The notes: generated by a model from the letters alone, not told the origin. A stretch of DNA of 64,000 nucleotides from Pseudomonas fluorescens (GCF_902497745.1 NZ_CABVHJ010000011.1:124001-188000), one strand, 5' to 3'; positions 24,420 to 33,417 are shown, numbered from the stretch's first letter. Program-made: numbers and translations.

Positions 24420-24650
24420 ATGAAGCGAGAACAAGTACGTGAGCGCCATGCAGAGGGCCTTATCTCTGCCACCCATGTCATCCAGAACCCGGCGAATCCG
24501 GGGGAGTGGATCGTGTTTTTCAAGAAGAGCGCCGGCCGCAGCTACTTTCTGGTGGACGATAATGACGAAGTCGAGTCGTTCGCTCGCCTCGACGATCTGA
24601 TCGAAGTCGTGCGCGGACTCGGTATCAAGTTCGCCGAAATTCACATGTAA
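24420..24650 (+). CDS. Small hypothetical protein (76 aa)
   Basis: ATG 24420 follows a ggag ribosome site. The protein has a basic start (MKREQVRERHAEGLISATHVI), then WIVFFKKSAGRSYFLVDDNDEVESF and a final helix LDDLIEVVRGLGIKFAEIHM. It looks like a small, folded, soluble protein. The frame is open from 24333, but that would overlap the lipoprotein and lacks a ribosome site. Function unknown. Confidence 0.7.
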   Translation: MKREQVRERHAEGLISATHVIQNPANPGEWIVFFKKSAGRSYFLVDDNDEVESFARLDDLIEVVRGLGIKFAEIHM

Positions 24651-24653
24651 GGT

Positions 24654-24947
24654 TTATTTGCAGACCACCACAACGCTGCGGTTCTTGTAGTTGCCGACAT
24701 CGACGCCAAGGGTTTTGTCGCTTTCTTTGGGCTGAGGCGTGCCGTCTGTGCCGACGATGCGATAACCGGTGCCTGCGCAGGACGCATCGGCTTTTTCATA
24801 GCAGGTTGCCCAAGAGTTGGCTTCGCCGGAACAATCGATCGACAGCCCCTGCTCGCCGTTGTTCAGGTACGTGGGTTGGGAGGTCGCACAGCCGGCCAGT
24901 GCCAATACCGCAATCAGTGGCAGCAATTTTTTCATGGTCATGTTCAT
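24654..24947 (-). CDS. Small lipoprotein (97 aa)
   Basis: A short hydrophobic leader with lipobox LAGC near residue 20 marks a lipoprotein. The mature part contains paired Cys residues (IDCSGE.. ATCYEKADASCAGTGYRIV .. VVVCK), suggesting disulfides in the periplasm. Three in-frame ATGs stand at the start; the first is used here. It converges with the gene ending at 24650, only three bases away. Function unknown. Confidence 0.75.
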   Translation of the reverse strand: MNMTMKKLLPLIAVLALAGCATSQPTYLNNGEQGLSIDCSGEANSWATCYEKADASCAGTGYRIVGTDGTPQPKESDKTLGVDVGNYKNRSVVVVCK

Positions 24948-25032
24948 GGTCTTCAGCGAGGGGGACTAGACGCTGTGACAGCGCCGGTGGCAAAAGGTTA
25001 TAGCGTTTGGCCACTTGTTTGTAAGTGGGCAC

Positions 25033-25059
25033 AAAAAAGCCCTGCTCAAGGGCAGGGCT
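25033..25059 (-). terminator. Intrinsic terminator, minus strand
   Basis: AGCCCTGC pairs with GCAGGGCT and is followed on the minus strand by six T residues. It lies after the small gene at 25078-25263. Confidence 0.85.
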
Positions 25060-25077
25060 CGGGCGTATCGCAACTGA

Positions 25078-25263
25078 TCAGTCTTGATCTTTGCCACGGC
25101 GTTTCGCCGATGCCGGCGTGTCCGTGAACACGGAAGCTACATCAGTCGCCATTTGTTCGCTGTCGAAAGGCCCGGCGATGTGTTCGCCATTGGTGGTGGT
25201 CAGCGTCCACTTGCCGTCTTTCTTGTCGATCACGTACCCGTTGATGATTTTTACCGCAGCCAT
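25078..25263 (-). CDS. Small hypothetical protein (61 aa)
   Basis: Begins MAAVKIINGYVIDKKDGKW and continues LTTTNGEHIAGPFDSEQMATDVASVF with a charged tail. Two or three beta strands then a helix would be expected. It has a moderate ribosome site and is followed by a strong terminator, which supports a real transcript. No family assigned. Confidence 0.65.
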   Translation of the reverse strand: MAAVKIINGYVIDKKDGKWTLTTTNGEHIAGPFDSEQMATDVASVFTDTPASAKRRGKDQD

Positions 25264-25521
25264 CTATCTGTCTCGTTCGCTGGTTCAAAGGCGCCATGAT
25301 ACCGGCAAATGCTGGCATTGGGGGGCGATGAGCGTATGGTAATCCGGATTGGCGACAGCTTTGAGCTACGCTGATCTGGCTGCGCCAGGATGTCGATGGA
25401 ACTATCGGCGAGAATATTTCTCTATGTTGGCATCGGTTAGCCAGTGCGGGGCATTGTAAGGTGCACGCCGCCTGATTAGACTGCGCCGAAACTCGTACAC
25501 ACAGCCCTTTCAAGGACTTAT

Positions 25522-26361
25522 ATGATCAAGAAATGCTTGTTCCCAGCAGCCGGTTACGGTACTCGCTTCCTGCCAGCGACTAAAGCCATGCCTAAAGAAA
25601 TGCTGCCGGTGGTAAACAAGCCACTGATCCAGTACGGCGTTGAAGAAGCTCTGGACGCTGGCCTGACGGAAATCTCCATCGTCACCGGTCGTGGCAAGCG
25701 TGCTCTGGAAGACCACTTCGACATCAGCTACGAGCTGGAAAACCAGATCAAAGGCACCGACAAAGAGAAATACCTGGTCGGTATCCGCAAACTGCTCGAC
25801 GAGTGCTCGTTCTCCTACACCCGTCAGACCGAAATGAAAGGTCTGGGCCACGCGATCCTGACCGGTCGCCCGCTGATCGGTGACGAACCGTTCGCCGTGG
25901 TCCTGGCGGACGACCTGTGCGTCAACCTCGAAGGCGACGGCGTACTGACCCAGATGGTCAAGCTGTACAAGCAGTTCCGCTGCTCGATCATCGCCATCCA
26001 GGAAGTCGATCCGCAGGAAACCAGCAAGTACGGCGTGATCGCCGGCGAAATGATCCGCGACGACATCTACCGCGTGCACAGCATGGTCGAGAAGCCAAAG
26101 CCGGAAGACGCGCCATCGAACCTGGCAATCATCGGTCGTTACATCCTGACCCCGGACATCTTCGACCTGATCGAACAGACCGAGCCAGGCAAGGGCGGCG
26201 AAATCCAGATCACCGACGCCCTGATGAAACAAGCCCAGAACGGCTGCGTCATGGCCTACAAGTTCAAAGGCAAGCGTTTCGACTGCGGTGGCGCTGAAGG
26301 TTACATCGAAGCGACCAACTTCTGCTTCGAGAACTTCTACAAGACTGGCAAGGCTTACTAA
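25522..26361 (+). CDS. galU: UTP--glucose-1-phosphate uridylyltransferase
   Basis: A 279-residue enzyme that makes UDP-glucose for surface polysaccharides. The nucleotidyltransferase motif FPAAGYGTRFLPATKAMPKEMLPVVNKP is at the N-terminus, with VLADDLCVN and GGEIQITDAL further on. Full length with no anomalies. Its codon use is strongly biased to C-ending codons, as in highly expressed genes. A terminator follows. Confidence 0.97.
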   Translation: MIKKCLFPAAGYGTRFLPATKAMPKEMLPVVNKPLIQYGVEEALDAGLTEISIVTGRGKRALEDHFDISYELENQIKGTDKEKYLVGIRKLLDECSFSYTRQTEMKGLGHAILTGRPLIGDEPFAVVLADDLCVNLEGDGVLTQMVKLYKQFRCSIIAIQEVDPQETSKYGVIAGEMIRDDIYRVHSMVEKPKPEDAPSNLAIIGRYILTPDIFDLIEQTEPGKGGEIQITDALMKQAQNGCVMAYKFKGKRFDCGGAEGYIEATNFCFENFYKTGKAY

Positions 26362-26382
26362 GAGCGCTTGATTGGTCTGCAA

Positions 26383-26409
26383 GAAAAACCCGCTTCGGCG
26401 GGTTTTTTC
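26383..26409 (+). terminator. Intrinsic terminator after galU
   Basis: ACCCGC-TTCG-GCGGGT with a T6 tail: a short tetraloop terminator 22 bases after the galU stop. Confidence 0.9.
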
Positions 26410-26489
26410 ATTTTACGTCCCCATATGACTGGCAGTGCTTGCCCAATGGGTGTCTGCAGGTATGCTGATCCCCTGCCGAGGAGATAGAA

Positions 26490-27848
26490 ATGGCCTACGA
26501 TTTTGACCTTTATGTGATTGGTGCCGGTTCCGGCGGTGTGCGCGCTGCGCGTTTTGCGGCTGGTTTTGGCGCGAAAGTGGCGGTGGCGGAGAGCCGTTAT
26601 CTGGGCGGGACCTGTGTCAATGTCGGCTGCGTGCCGAAAAAGCTGCTGGTGTACGGCGCGCATTTCGCCGAAGACTTCGAGCAGGCGTCCGGGTTTGGCT
26701 GGAGCCTGGGCGAAGCGAATTTCGATTGGGCGACGCTGATCGCCAACAAGGATCGCGAGATCAATCGCCTCAACGGCATTTACCGTAATCTGCTAGTCAA
26801 CAGTGGTGTGACCTTGCACGAGGCGCACGCGAAAATCGTTGGCCCGCATGAAGTCGAAGTGAATGGCGAGCGCTTTACTGCGAAAAATATTCTGATCGCC
26901 ACCGGTGGCTGGCCGCAGATTCCGGAGATTCCGGGGCGCGAACACGCGATCGGTTCCAATGAGGCGTTCTTCCTCAAAGAGCTGCCAAAGCGTGTACTGG
27001 TGGTTGGCGGCGGTTATATCGCGGTCGAGTTTGCCGGGATTTTCCATGGTCTTGGCGCGAACACCACGCTGCTGTATCGCGGCGATCTGTTCTTGCGCGG
27101 CTTTGATGGTTCGGTGCGCAAGCATTTGCAGGAAGAGCTGACCAAGCGTGGTCTGGATCTGCAATTCAACGCCGACATTGCGCGTATCGACAAGCAGGCT
27201 GACGGTAGCTTGAAAGCCACCCTCAAGGATGGTCGTGAGCTGGAGGCGGACTGCATTTTCTACGCCACCGGCCGCCGCCCGATGCTCGACAATCTGGGGC
27301 TGGAAAACACCGACGTGCAGCTCAACGACAAAGGCTTCATCAAAGTCGACGAGCAGTACCAGACCAGCGAGCCATCGATTCTGGCGCTGGGCGATGTCAT
27401 CGGTCGTGTGCAACTGACGCCTGTGGCGTTGGCCGAAGGCATGGCTGTGGCGCGACGTCTGTTCAAGCCAGAGCAATATCGTCCGGTGGATTACAAGATG
27501 ATCCCGACGGCGGTGTTCAGCCTGCCGAACATCGGTACGGTCGGTTTGACGGAAGAAGAGGCGCGCGAAGCCGGTCACGATGTGGTGATCTTCGAAAGCC
27601 GTTTCCGTCCGATGAAGTTGACGCTGACTGAGTGTCAGGAAAAGACCTTGATGAAGCTGGTGGTCGACGGCAAAACCGATAAAGTCCTCGGTTGCCACAT
27701 GGTCGGCCCGGACGCTGGCGAGATCGTTCAGGGTTTGGCGATTGCTTTGAAGGCTGGCGCGACCAAGCGTGACTTCGACGACACGATCGGGGTGCACCCG
27801 ACGGCCGCCGAAGAATTCGTCACCATGCGTACGCCGGTCGGCGCTTAA
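26490..27848 (+). CDS. gor: Glutathione-disulfide reductase
   Basis: A 452-residue FAD flavoenzyme that reduces glutathione disulfide with NADPH. The N-terminal FAD loop GAGSGG, the redox-active pair in GGTCVNVGCVPKK, the second nucleotide-binding loop VVGGGYIAVEFAG, and the C-terminal HPTAAEE carrying the active-site His-Glu pair are all present. A good ribosome site (gaggag) precedes the ATG. The stop overlaps by four bases the end of the convergent KfrA-like gene. Confidence 0.96.
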   Translation: MAYDFDLYVIGAGSGGVRAARFAAGFGAKVAVAESRYLGGTCVNVGCVPKKLLVYGAHFAEDFEQASGFGWSLGEANFDWATLIANKDREINRLNGIYRNLLVNSGVTLHEAHAKIVGPHEVEVNGERFTAKNILIATGGWPQIPEIPGREHAIGSNEAFFLKELPKRVLVVGGGYIAVEFAGIFHGLGANTTLLYRGDLFLRGFDGSVRKHLQEELTKRGLDLQFNADIARIDKQADGSLKATLKDGRELEADCIFYATGRRPMLDNLGLENTDVQLNDKGFIKVDEQYQTSEPSILALGDVIGRVQLTPVALAEGMAVARRLFKPEQYRPVDYKMIPTAVFSLPNIGTVGLTEEEAREAGHDVVIFESRFRPMKLTLTECQEKTLMKLVVDGKTDKVLGCHMVGPDAGEIVQGLAIALKAGATKRDFDDTIGVHPTAAEEFVTMRTPVGA

Positions 27849-28861
27849 GCGTCTTTCGGTTTGGCCGAGTCTGGCGCTGCCGCAACGGTAGCCGCCAGAC
27901 GCTGGCTTTCTTCCAGGCTCGTCCGAGCCTTGTTCAATTCCTTTTCCAGTGACTGGTTGAGCAGCGTTTGCTCCTCGACGCTCTGTTTGAGGGTCTGGCT
28001 TTCCAGTGTGGCCACGCGCAGGCGTTCCTGGAGGAGGGTGCGTTCGCTGTCGACGCGGGTCGCTTGCTCCAGCAATTGGTCCTGACGCTGATTGCTCTGT
28101 TTCAGCTGATCCTGCAGCAGGCTCAGCTCACGTTGGGTGCCACGGTTTTCCGTGAGCAGGCGCTCGTTGTCGCGGTGCAGCTGCGTGATCTCGTCCTGAC
28201 GAACCAGCGCACTTTGCTGCGCCTGACGCAGTTCGGCCTGAATCTGTTGCACTTGTGCTTCGTGACGGCTCTGTTCCTGCTCGCGCTGCTCTTTGCTGGC
28301 GTTGCGATAGTGCTCCAGCGCATCACGGGCGTGCAGGTGCTTTTCTTCCAGCGAGCGGATCTGCTCGTCCTTGTCCTGCAGGCGCAATTCAAAGTCGGCC
28401 AATGCCTGATTCAGTCCGGCATTGCGGGTTTGCTCAGTTTGCAGCATCGATCGGGTGTTGTTCAGGGCTTCGGACTCGCGCTCCAGCGCTGCGCCTTGAA
28501 TGTCGTGCTCCTGTTCGAGCTTTTCCAGCGCCTGGCGAGTTTGTTTCAGCTCCGACTCCAGTGCTTCGCGCTGTTCCTCAAATAGTTCGCGAGCCTGTTC
28601 GATAGGCTCTTGCGCTTGTTCCTTCAGACGCTGAGCGAGGCGAGAGACAAGGGCGGTCAACTCATCATCGATCGGCTCTGCCGAGGCTTCAACCGGCTGC
28701 GCGCCGTCGTCCAGCTCTTTCAGATAGCGATGGATCGTGGTTTTCGAACCGGTGTTGCCCATTTCAATGCGTACTGCATCGATGCTCGGGTGTTCGCCAC
28801 GGGCGAGGATCGCTGTGCGCGCTATCTGCACCAAGGCTTTGGTAATGCCGCCACGGGCCAT
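27845..28861 (-). CDS. KfrA-like DNA-binding coiled-coil protein
   Basis: A 338-residue protein. The N-terminal 60 residues (GGITKALVQIARTAILARGEHPSIDAVRIEMGNTGSKTTIHRYLKEL) match the KfrA_N helix-turn-helix. About residues 70-320 are almost continuous coiled coil, rich in Glu, Gln, Leu and Arg. Plasmid KfrA proteins bind operators near their own promoters and support plasmid stability; the chromosomal versions are less understood. The gene is divergent from the tyrosine recombinase at 29039, with an inverted repeat between them that may be its operator. Confidence 0.85.
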   Translation of the reverse strand: MARGGITKALVQIARTAILARGEHPSIDAVRIEMGNTGSKTTIHRYLKELDDGAQPVEASAEPIDDELTALVSRLAQRLKEQAQEPIEQARELFEEQREALESELKQTRQALEKLEQEHDIQGAALERESEALNNTRSMLQTEQTRNAGLNQALADFELRLQDKDEQIRSLEEKHLHARDALEHYRNASKEQREQEQSRHEAQVQQIQAELRQAQQSALVRQDEITQLHRDNERLLTENRGTQRELSLLQDQLKQSNQRQDQLLEQATRVDSERTLLQERLRVATLESQTLKQSVEEQTLLNQSLEKELNKARTSLEESQRLAATVAAAPDSAKPKDA

Positions 28862-28885
28862 ATGAACTCCTACGGTTACGTACTG

Positions 28886-28917
28886 TGGTACATGCCACTA
28901 AAAAACGCAGTGTACCA
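28886..28917. promoter_or_regulatory. Inverted repeat between KfrA-like gene and recombinase
   Basis: TGGTACA (28886-28892) and TGTACCA (28911-28917) are exact inverted repeats with an 18-base spacer, close to the KfrA-like start at 28861 in the divergent promoter region. The A/T-rich segment that follows may hold the recombinase promoter. A candidate autoregulatory operator. Confidence 0.45.
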
Positions 28918-29038
28918 TCTCAAAAATAAAGATAAACCTTTGATAATAAAGACGCGGGATATACTGGTATTACCCAGTGTCAGGCGGCAAAATGCGTTTC
29001 TGCATCCCTGTCTCAGTACGCCAGCGAGAAAACAGCCC

Positions 29039-29977
29039 ATGAGCGATCTGGATCGCTATCTGCAAGCCGCCACCCGCGATAACACCCGCCGCAGCTATCG
29101 CGCGGCCATCGAGCATTTCGAAGTGAAGTGGGGCGGGTTTTTGCCGGCCACAGCCGATAGCGTTGCGCGGTATCTGGTGGCGCACGCCGAAGAGCTGTCG
29201 ATCAATACGTTGAAGCTGCGCTTGTCGGCGCTGGCGCAGTGGCACAACAGCCAGGGGTTTACCGATCCAACCAAGGCGCCGGTGGTGCGCAAAGTCTTCA
29301 AAGGCATACGTGCGTTGCATCCGGCGCAGGAGAAACAGGCCGAGCCGCTGCAGTTACAGGATCTGCAGCGAGTGATTGACTGGCTCGAACATGAAGTACA
29401 AGCCGCGAGAGAACAGCAGGATCGTCCGCTCTTGCTCAAGGCTTATCGTGATCGCGCACTGATTCTGCTGGGCTTCTGGCGCGGTTTTCGCAGCGACGAG
29501 TTGTGTCGCTTGCAGATCGAGCACGTGCAGGCGCACGCCGGCAAAGGCATCACCTTGTATTTGCCGCGCAGCAAGGGTGATCGGGAAAATCTCGGGCAGA
29601 CCTATCAAGCCCCGGCGCTACTCAAGCTTTGCCCGGTGCAGGCCTATATCGACTGGATCACCGAAGCGGCGCTGGTGCGTGGCCCGGTTTTTCGCAGCAT
29701 CGACCGCTGGGGCAATCTGAACGAGGAGGGGCTACACGCCAACAGCATCATCCCGCTGCTGCGCCAGGCTTTGCAGCGCGCCGGTATTGCTGCCGAAAAC
29801 TACACCAGCCATTCCCTGCGCCGAGGCTTCGCCACGTGGGCCCATCAAAGCGGCTGGGATCTGAAATCGTTGATGAGTTACGTCGGCTGGAAGGATATGA
29901 AGTCCGCAATGCGCTATGTTGAAGCCAGCCCATTCCAGGGGATGGCTCGGATTACGGATAACCCGGCTTCGTCGTAG
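29039..29977 (+). CDS. Tyrosine recombinase (site-specific integrase family)
   Basis: A 312-residue protein. The N-terminal SAM-like core-binding domain (about 1-95) begins MSDLDRYLQAATRDNTRRSYRAAIEHF. The catalytic domain has Arg in LLGFWRGFRSDELCRLQ, HxxR in SHSLRRGFATW and the nucleophile Tyr in SAMRYVEAS. It would cut and rejoin DNA through a 3'-phosphotyrosine. No phage genes or att repeats are next to it, so it may be a domesticated recombinase paired with the divergent KfrA-like gene. The start at 29039 gives a normal family length; the frame is open much further upstream, across the shared promoter. Confidence 0.9.
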   Translation: MSDLDRYLQAATRDNTRRSYRAAIEHFEVKWGGFLPATADSVARYLVAHAEELSINTLKLRLSALAQWHNSQGFTDPTKAPVVRKVFKGIRALHPAQEKQAEPLQLQDLQRVIDWLEHEVQAAREQQDRPLLLKAYRDRALILLGFWRGFRSDELCRLQIEHVQAHAGKGITLYLPRSKGDRENLGQTYQAPALLKLCPVQAYIDWITEAALVRGPVFRSIDRWGNLNEEGLHANSIIPLLRQALQRAGIAAENYTSHSLRRGFATWAHQSGWDLKSLMSYVGWKDMKSAMRYVEASPFQGMARITDNPASS

Positions 29978-30114
29978 ATATCGTTTTCTTCTATTAATAC
30001 AGTCGGCTAATAGCGAAAACAAATCAGCAGCATCAGGTTTGCCAATGAGCCATCCGTCAAGTGAGTGGGTAGGATTCACCCATCGAATTCACAACCACTG
30101 ACGGAGAGTCATCA

Positions 30115-30678
30115 ATGCCTATCATCAACAGCCAAGTAAAACCGTTCAAAGCTACCGCGTTCAAAAACGGCGACTTCGTTCAAGTCTCGGACGCTGACCT
30201 GAAAGGCAAGTGGTCGGTCGTGTTCTTCTACCCAGCCGACTTCACCTTCGTTTGCCCAACCGAGCTGGAAGACCTGGCTGACAACTACGCTGCCTTCCAG
30301 AAACTGGGCGTAGAGATCTACAGTGTTTCCACCGACACCCACTTTGCCCATGCTGCCTGGCACAACACTTCGCCAGCCATCGGCAAAATCGAATACACCA
30401 TGATCGGCGACCCGACCCACGCCATCTCCCGCAACTTCGACGTGCTGATCGAAGAAGCTGGTCTGGCTGACCGTGGCACCTTCGTGATCAACCCTGAAGG
30501 CCAGATCAAAATCGTTGAACTGAACGATGGCGGCGTTGGCCGTGACGCTTCCGAGCTGCTGCGCAAGATCAAGGCTGCTCAGTACGTTGCTGCTCACCCA
30601 GGCGAAGTTTGCCCAGCCAAGTGGAAAGAAGGCGAGGCCACTCTGGCGCCGTCCCTGGACCTGGTCGGCAAGATCTAA
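30115..30678 (+). CDS. ahpC: Alkyl hydroperoxide reductase, peroxiredoxin subunit
   Basis: A 187-residue 2-Cys peroxiredoxin that reduces hydrogen peroxide and organic peroxides. The peroxidatic Cys is in FYPADFTFVCPTE (about residue 47) and the resolving Cys in HPGEVCPAKW (about residue 166). Codon use is that of a highly expressed gene. ahpF follows after a terminator-like hairpin. No clear OxyR site could be picked out by eye in the 137-base upstream region. Confidence 0.98.
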   Translation: MPIINSQVKPFKATAFKNGDFVQVSDADLKGKWSVVFFYPADFTFVCPTELEDLADNYAAFQKLGVEIYSVSTDTHFAHAAWHNTSPAIGKIEYTMIGDPTHAISRNFDVLIEEAGLADRGTFVINPEGQIKIVELNDGGVGRDASELLRKIKAAQYVAAHPGEVCPAKWKEGEATLAPSLDLVGKI

Positions 30679-30746
30679 GTCTGTGACACGCAACTCAGGG
30701 CGGTACGCCGCACCTTCTTAAGTACGCTGCACCGCCCAATAAAAAT

Positions 30747-30777
30747 GCCCGGGCGAGTTTCGCTCGGGCTTTTTTTC
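30747..30777 (+). terminator. Intrinsic terminator between ahpC and ahpF
   Basis: GCCCGGGCGA pairs with CGCTCGGGC and is followed by seven T residues. It should lower ahpF transcription relative to ahpC, with partial read-through or a separate ahpF promoter. Confidence 0.85.
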
Positions 30778-30802
30778 GCCTCAAATAAAGGAAATCGCCC
30801 GT

Positions 30803-32365
30803 ATGTTGGACGCCAATCTTAAAGCCCAGTTGAAATCGTACCTGGAACGGGTCACCCAGCCGATCGAGATCGTTGCCTCCCTCGACGACGGTGCGAAATC
30901 CCGTGAAATGCTGGAACTGCTGAAAGACGTTGCCAGTCTTTCGAGCCAGATTACTTTGATCGACAGCGGTGACGATGCTCGCAAGCCGTCGTTCTCGATC
31001 AACCGCCCGGGCGCCGACATCAGTCTGCGTTTCGCCGGCATCCCGATGGGCCACGAATTCACTTCGCTGGTGCTGGCCTTGCTGCAAGTCGGCGGCCACC
31101 CTTCGAAAGCCAGTGTTGAAGTGATCGAGCAGATCCGCTCGCTCAAAGGCCAGTTCAGCTTCGAGACGTACTTCTCGCTGTCTTGCCAGAACTGCCCGGA
31201 CGTAGTCCAGGCGCTGAACCTGATGGCCGTGCTCAACCCGAACATTCGTCACGTCGCTATTGACGGTGCGTTGTTCCAGGACGAAGTCAACGATCGCAAG
31301 ATCATGGCTGTGCCGAGCATCTACCTTAACAGTGAAAACTTCGGTCAGGGCCGCATGGGCCTGGAAGAGATTCTCGCCAAACTCGACACTGGCGCCATCG
31401 AGCGTCAGGCCGAGAAAATCAGCGCCAAAGAAGCTTTTGATGTACTCGTCGTCGGTGGTGGCCCGGCCGGTGCTTCGGCAGCGATTTACGCTGCACGTAA
31501 AGGCATCCGTACCGGTGTTGCGGCTGAGCGTTTCGGCGGTCAGGTGCTCGACACCATGGCCATCGAGAACTTCATTTCCGTGCAGGAAACCGAAGGGCCA
31601 AAACTGGCGACGGCGCTGGAAGAACACGTCAAGCAATACGACGTCGACATCATGAACCTGCAGCGCGCCGACAAGCTGATCCCAGGCAAGAACGGCGAGC
31701 TGCATGAAGTCCGCTTCGCCAGCGGCGCAACCCTCAAAGCCAAGAGCGTGATTCTGGCGACCGGTGCGCGGTGGCGCGAAATGAACGTGCCGGGCGAGCA
31801 GGAATACCGTAACAAAGGCGTGGCGTACTGCCCGCACTGCGACGGTCCACTATTTAAAGGCAAGCGTGTGGCGGTCATCGGCGGTGGTAACTCCGGCGTT
31901 GAAGCGGCCATCGACCTAGCAGGTATCGTGTCGCACGTAACGCTGCTGGAGTTCGACGTACAACTGCGTGCTGACGCCGTATTGCAACGCAAACTGCACA
32001 GCCTGCCGAACGTTACCGTGATCACCAGTGCGCAAACCACTGAAGTCACCGGTAATGGCGAGAAGGTCAACGGCCTGCGTTACAAGGATCGCACCACTGA
32101 CGAACTGCGCACTGTCGAGCTGGAAGGGATCTTCGTGCAGATCGGTTTGCTGCCGAACACTGACTGGCTGAAGGGCACTATCGAGCTGTCGCCGCGTGGC
32201 GAGATCATTGTCGATAACCGGGGTGAAACGTCGATCGCGGGTATCTTCGCTGCCGGCGACGTGACCACTGTTCCGTACAAGCAGATCGTGATTGCGGTGG
32301 GCGAGGGCGCCAAGGCTTCGTTGAGTGCTTTTGATCACTTGATCCGCACTTCGGCCCCGGCGTAA
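30803..32365 (+). CDS. ahpF: Alkyl hydroperoxide reductase subunit F
   Basis: A 520-residue FAD enzyme that passes electrons from NADH to AhpC. The N-terminal tandem thioredoxin-like domains carry the disulfide in LSCQNCPDVV, and the thioredoxin-reductase-like part has the FAD loop GGGPAGASAA, the redox pair CPHCDG and the NADH loop GGGNSGVEAA. Full length. It has its own ribosome site (aaagga) after the intergenic terminator. Confidence 0.98.
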   Translation: MLDANLKAQLKSYLERVTQPIEIVASLDDGAKSREMLELLKDVASLSSQITLIDSGDDARKPSFSINRPGADISLRFAGIPMGHEFTSLVLALLQVGGHPSKASVEVIEQIRSLKGQFSFETYFSLSCQNCPDVVQALNLMAVLNPNIRHVAIDGALFQDEVNDRKIMAVPSIYLNSENFGQGRMGLEEILAKLDTGAIERQAEKISAKEAFDVLVVGGGPAGASAAIYAARKGIRTGVAAERFGGQVLDTMAIENFISVQETEGPKLATALEEHVKQYDVDIMNLQRADKLIPGKNGELHEVRFASGATLKAKSVILATGARWREMNVPGEQEYRNKGVAYCPHCDGPLFKGKRVAVIGGGNSGVEAAIDLAGIVSHVTLLEFDVQLRADAVLQRKLHSLPNVTVITSAQTTEVTGNGEKVNGLRYKDRTTDELRTVELEGIFVQIGLLPNTDWLKGTIELSPRGEIIVDNRGETSIAGIFAAGDVTTVPYKQIVIAVGEGAKASLSAFDHLIRTSAPA

Positions 32366-32382
32366 CTGCCAGGCCTGAAATG

Positions 32383-32414
32383 AAAAAACCCGTGAGCGAT
32401 CACGGGTTTTTTTA
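32383..32414 (+). terminator. Intrinsic terminator after ahpF
   Basis: AAAACCCGTGA-gcga-TCACGGGTTTT with a T-run, 18 bases after the ahpF stop. Confidence 0.9.
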
Positions 32415-32422
32415 TTGCGTGT

Positions 32423-32744
32423 GAAAAGCTGCCCCTCACCCCAGCCCTCTCCCGAGGGAGAGGGAGCCGACCGAGGTGTCTGGCGTTGTACATCGACCTG
32501 AAAGATCCAGTCGATTATGGATTCAACGCCAATCGTTCAAGTCGGCGTAATTCTTGAATATCCCTCAATCAGTTCCCTCTCCCGAGGGAGAGGGAGTCGA
32601 TCGAGATGTCCGAAGTGGGGTGTCGATCTGTAAGATCTAATCGATTATGGATTCAGCGCCATTCGTTCAAGTCGGCGTACTTCTCCAATATCCCCCAATC
32701 AGTCCCCTCTCCCTTCGGGAGAGGGTTAGGGTGAGGGGCTTTTC
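32423..32744. repeat. TIR-bounded intergenic repeat element A
   Basis: The ends are related inverted repeats: GAAAAGCtgCCCCTCACC at the left, and GGTGAGGGGCTTTTC at the right with a matching CCCTCTCCC/GGGAGAGGG block inside. Between them are two tandem copies of a unit of about 130 bases. Each starts with a CCCGAGGGAGAGGGAG block (32451 and 32581) and contains GTCGATTATGGATTCA-like and CGTTCAAGTCGGCGTA segments. No ORF. It fills the whole gap between ahpF and gloA. Element B at 47611-47866 has the same end sequences. Confidence 0.7.
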
Positions 32745-32756
32745 AGCTTTTCAGCT

Positions 32757-33278
32757 TTACAGCGGCGCAGGCTGAATGATCTCGACCCAGTAACCATCCG
32801 GATCCTTGATGAACGCCAGGCTTTTCATGCGGCCATCGGTCAGACGCTTCTGGAAGTCGCAGCCCAGTTCTTCAAAGCGCGCACAGGCCGAGACAATATC
32901 CGGCACCGAAATGCAGATATGACCAAACCCACGTGGATCGGTATTGCCATTGTGATAAGCGAAATCCGCGTCATTCTCGGTGCCGTGGTTATGGGTCAGT
33001 TCGAGAATGCCTGGAATCGACTTCATCCACTCGGTGCGAGCGGCGGCGTCGGCCGGGATCTGCGCCTTGTCGACCAATGCTAGGAAGTACAGACTGAACT
33101 CGGCTTCCGCGAAGTCACGCTTCTCGACCAGCGAGAAACCCAGTACGCGGGTGTAGAAATCCAGAGATTTGGTGATGTCTTTGACGCGTAACATGGTGTG
33201 GTTGAAGACGAAGTTACGGGTTGCGCTGTCTGGGGTGGCGGTTACGCCGGGGAAAGTGTTGAGTTCGTGCAGGCTCAT
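32757..33278 (-). CDS. gloA: Lactoylglutathione lyase (glyoxalase I)
   Basis: A 173-residue VOC-fold metalloenzyme converting the methylglyoxal-glutathione hemithioacetal to S-lactoylglutathione. Family features include FNHTMLRVKDITKSLDFYTRVLGF, ILELTHNHGTE, GFGHICISVPD and IKDPDGYWVEIIQP, carrying the His/Glu metal ligands. This is the longer type of glyoxalase I. The start at 33278 has a ggaggg site; the frame is open from 33344. Confidence 0.95.
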   Translation of the reverse strand: MSLHELNTFPGVTATPDSATRNFVFNHTMLRVKDITKSLDFYTRVLGFSLVEKRDFAEAEFSLYFLALVDKAQIPADAAARTEWMKSIPGILELTHNHGTENDADFAYHNGNTDPRGFGHICISVPDIVSACARFEELGCDFQKRLTDGRMKSLAFIKDPDGYWVEIIQPAPL

Positions 33279-33417
33279 GGGCCCTCCAATAACTATGGGC
33301 GAGTGAATGGGCGCAATGATACGCATGCCTGCCGGCATCGCCAAATGAAAGGGCAGACTTGCCCTGCGTGCGGGTGAGGCTCAGACTTTACGGCTCAATC
33401 TGCGAGTGTGTCCGGCA

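Noticed and set aside
28610..29038. Upstream extension of the recombinase frame
   Set aside because: It would overlap the KfrA-like gene and the shared promoter region; the ATG at 29039 gives a normal recombinase length.
29978..30114. OxyR-type site upstream of ahpC
   Set aside because: CTAT and ATAG tetramers are present, but their spacing does not match the known ATAG-N7-CTAT pattern, so no site is claimed.
32423..32744. CRISPR array
   Set aside because: There are only two long units of about 130 bases with inverted outer ends; no short regularly spaced repeats and no cas genes.
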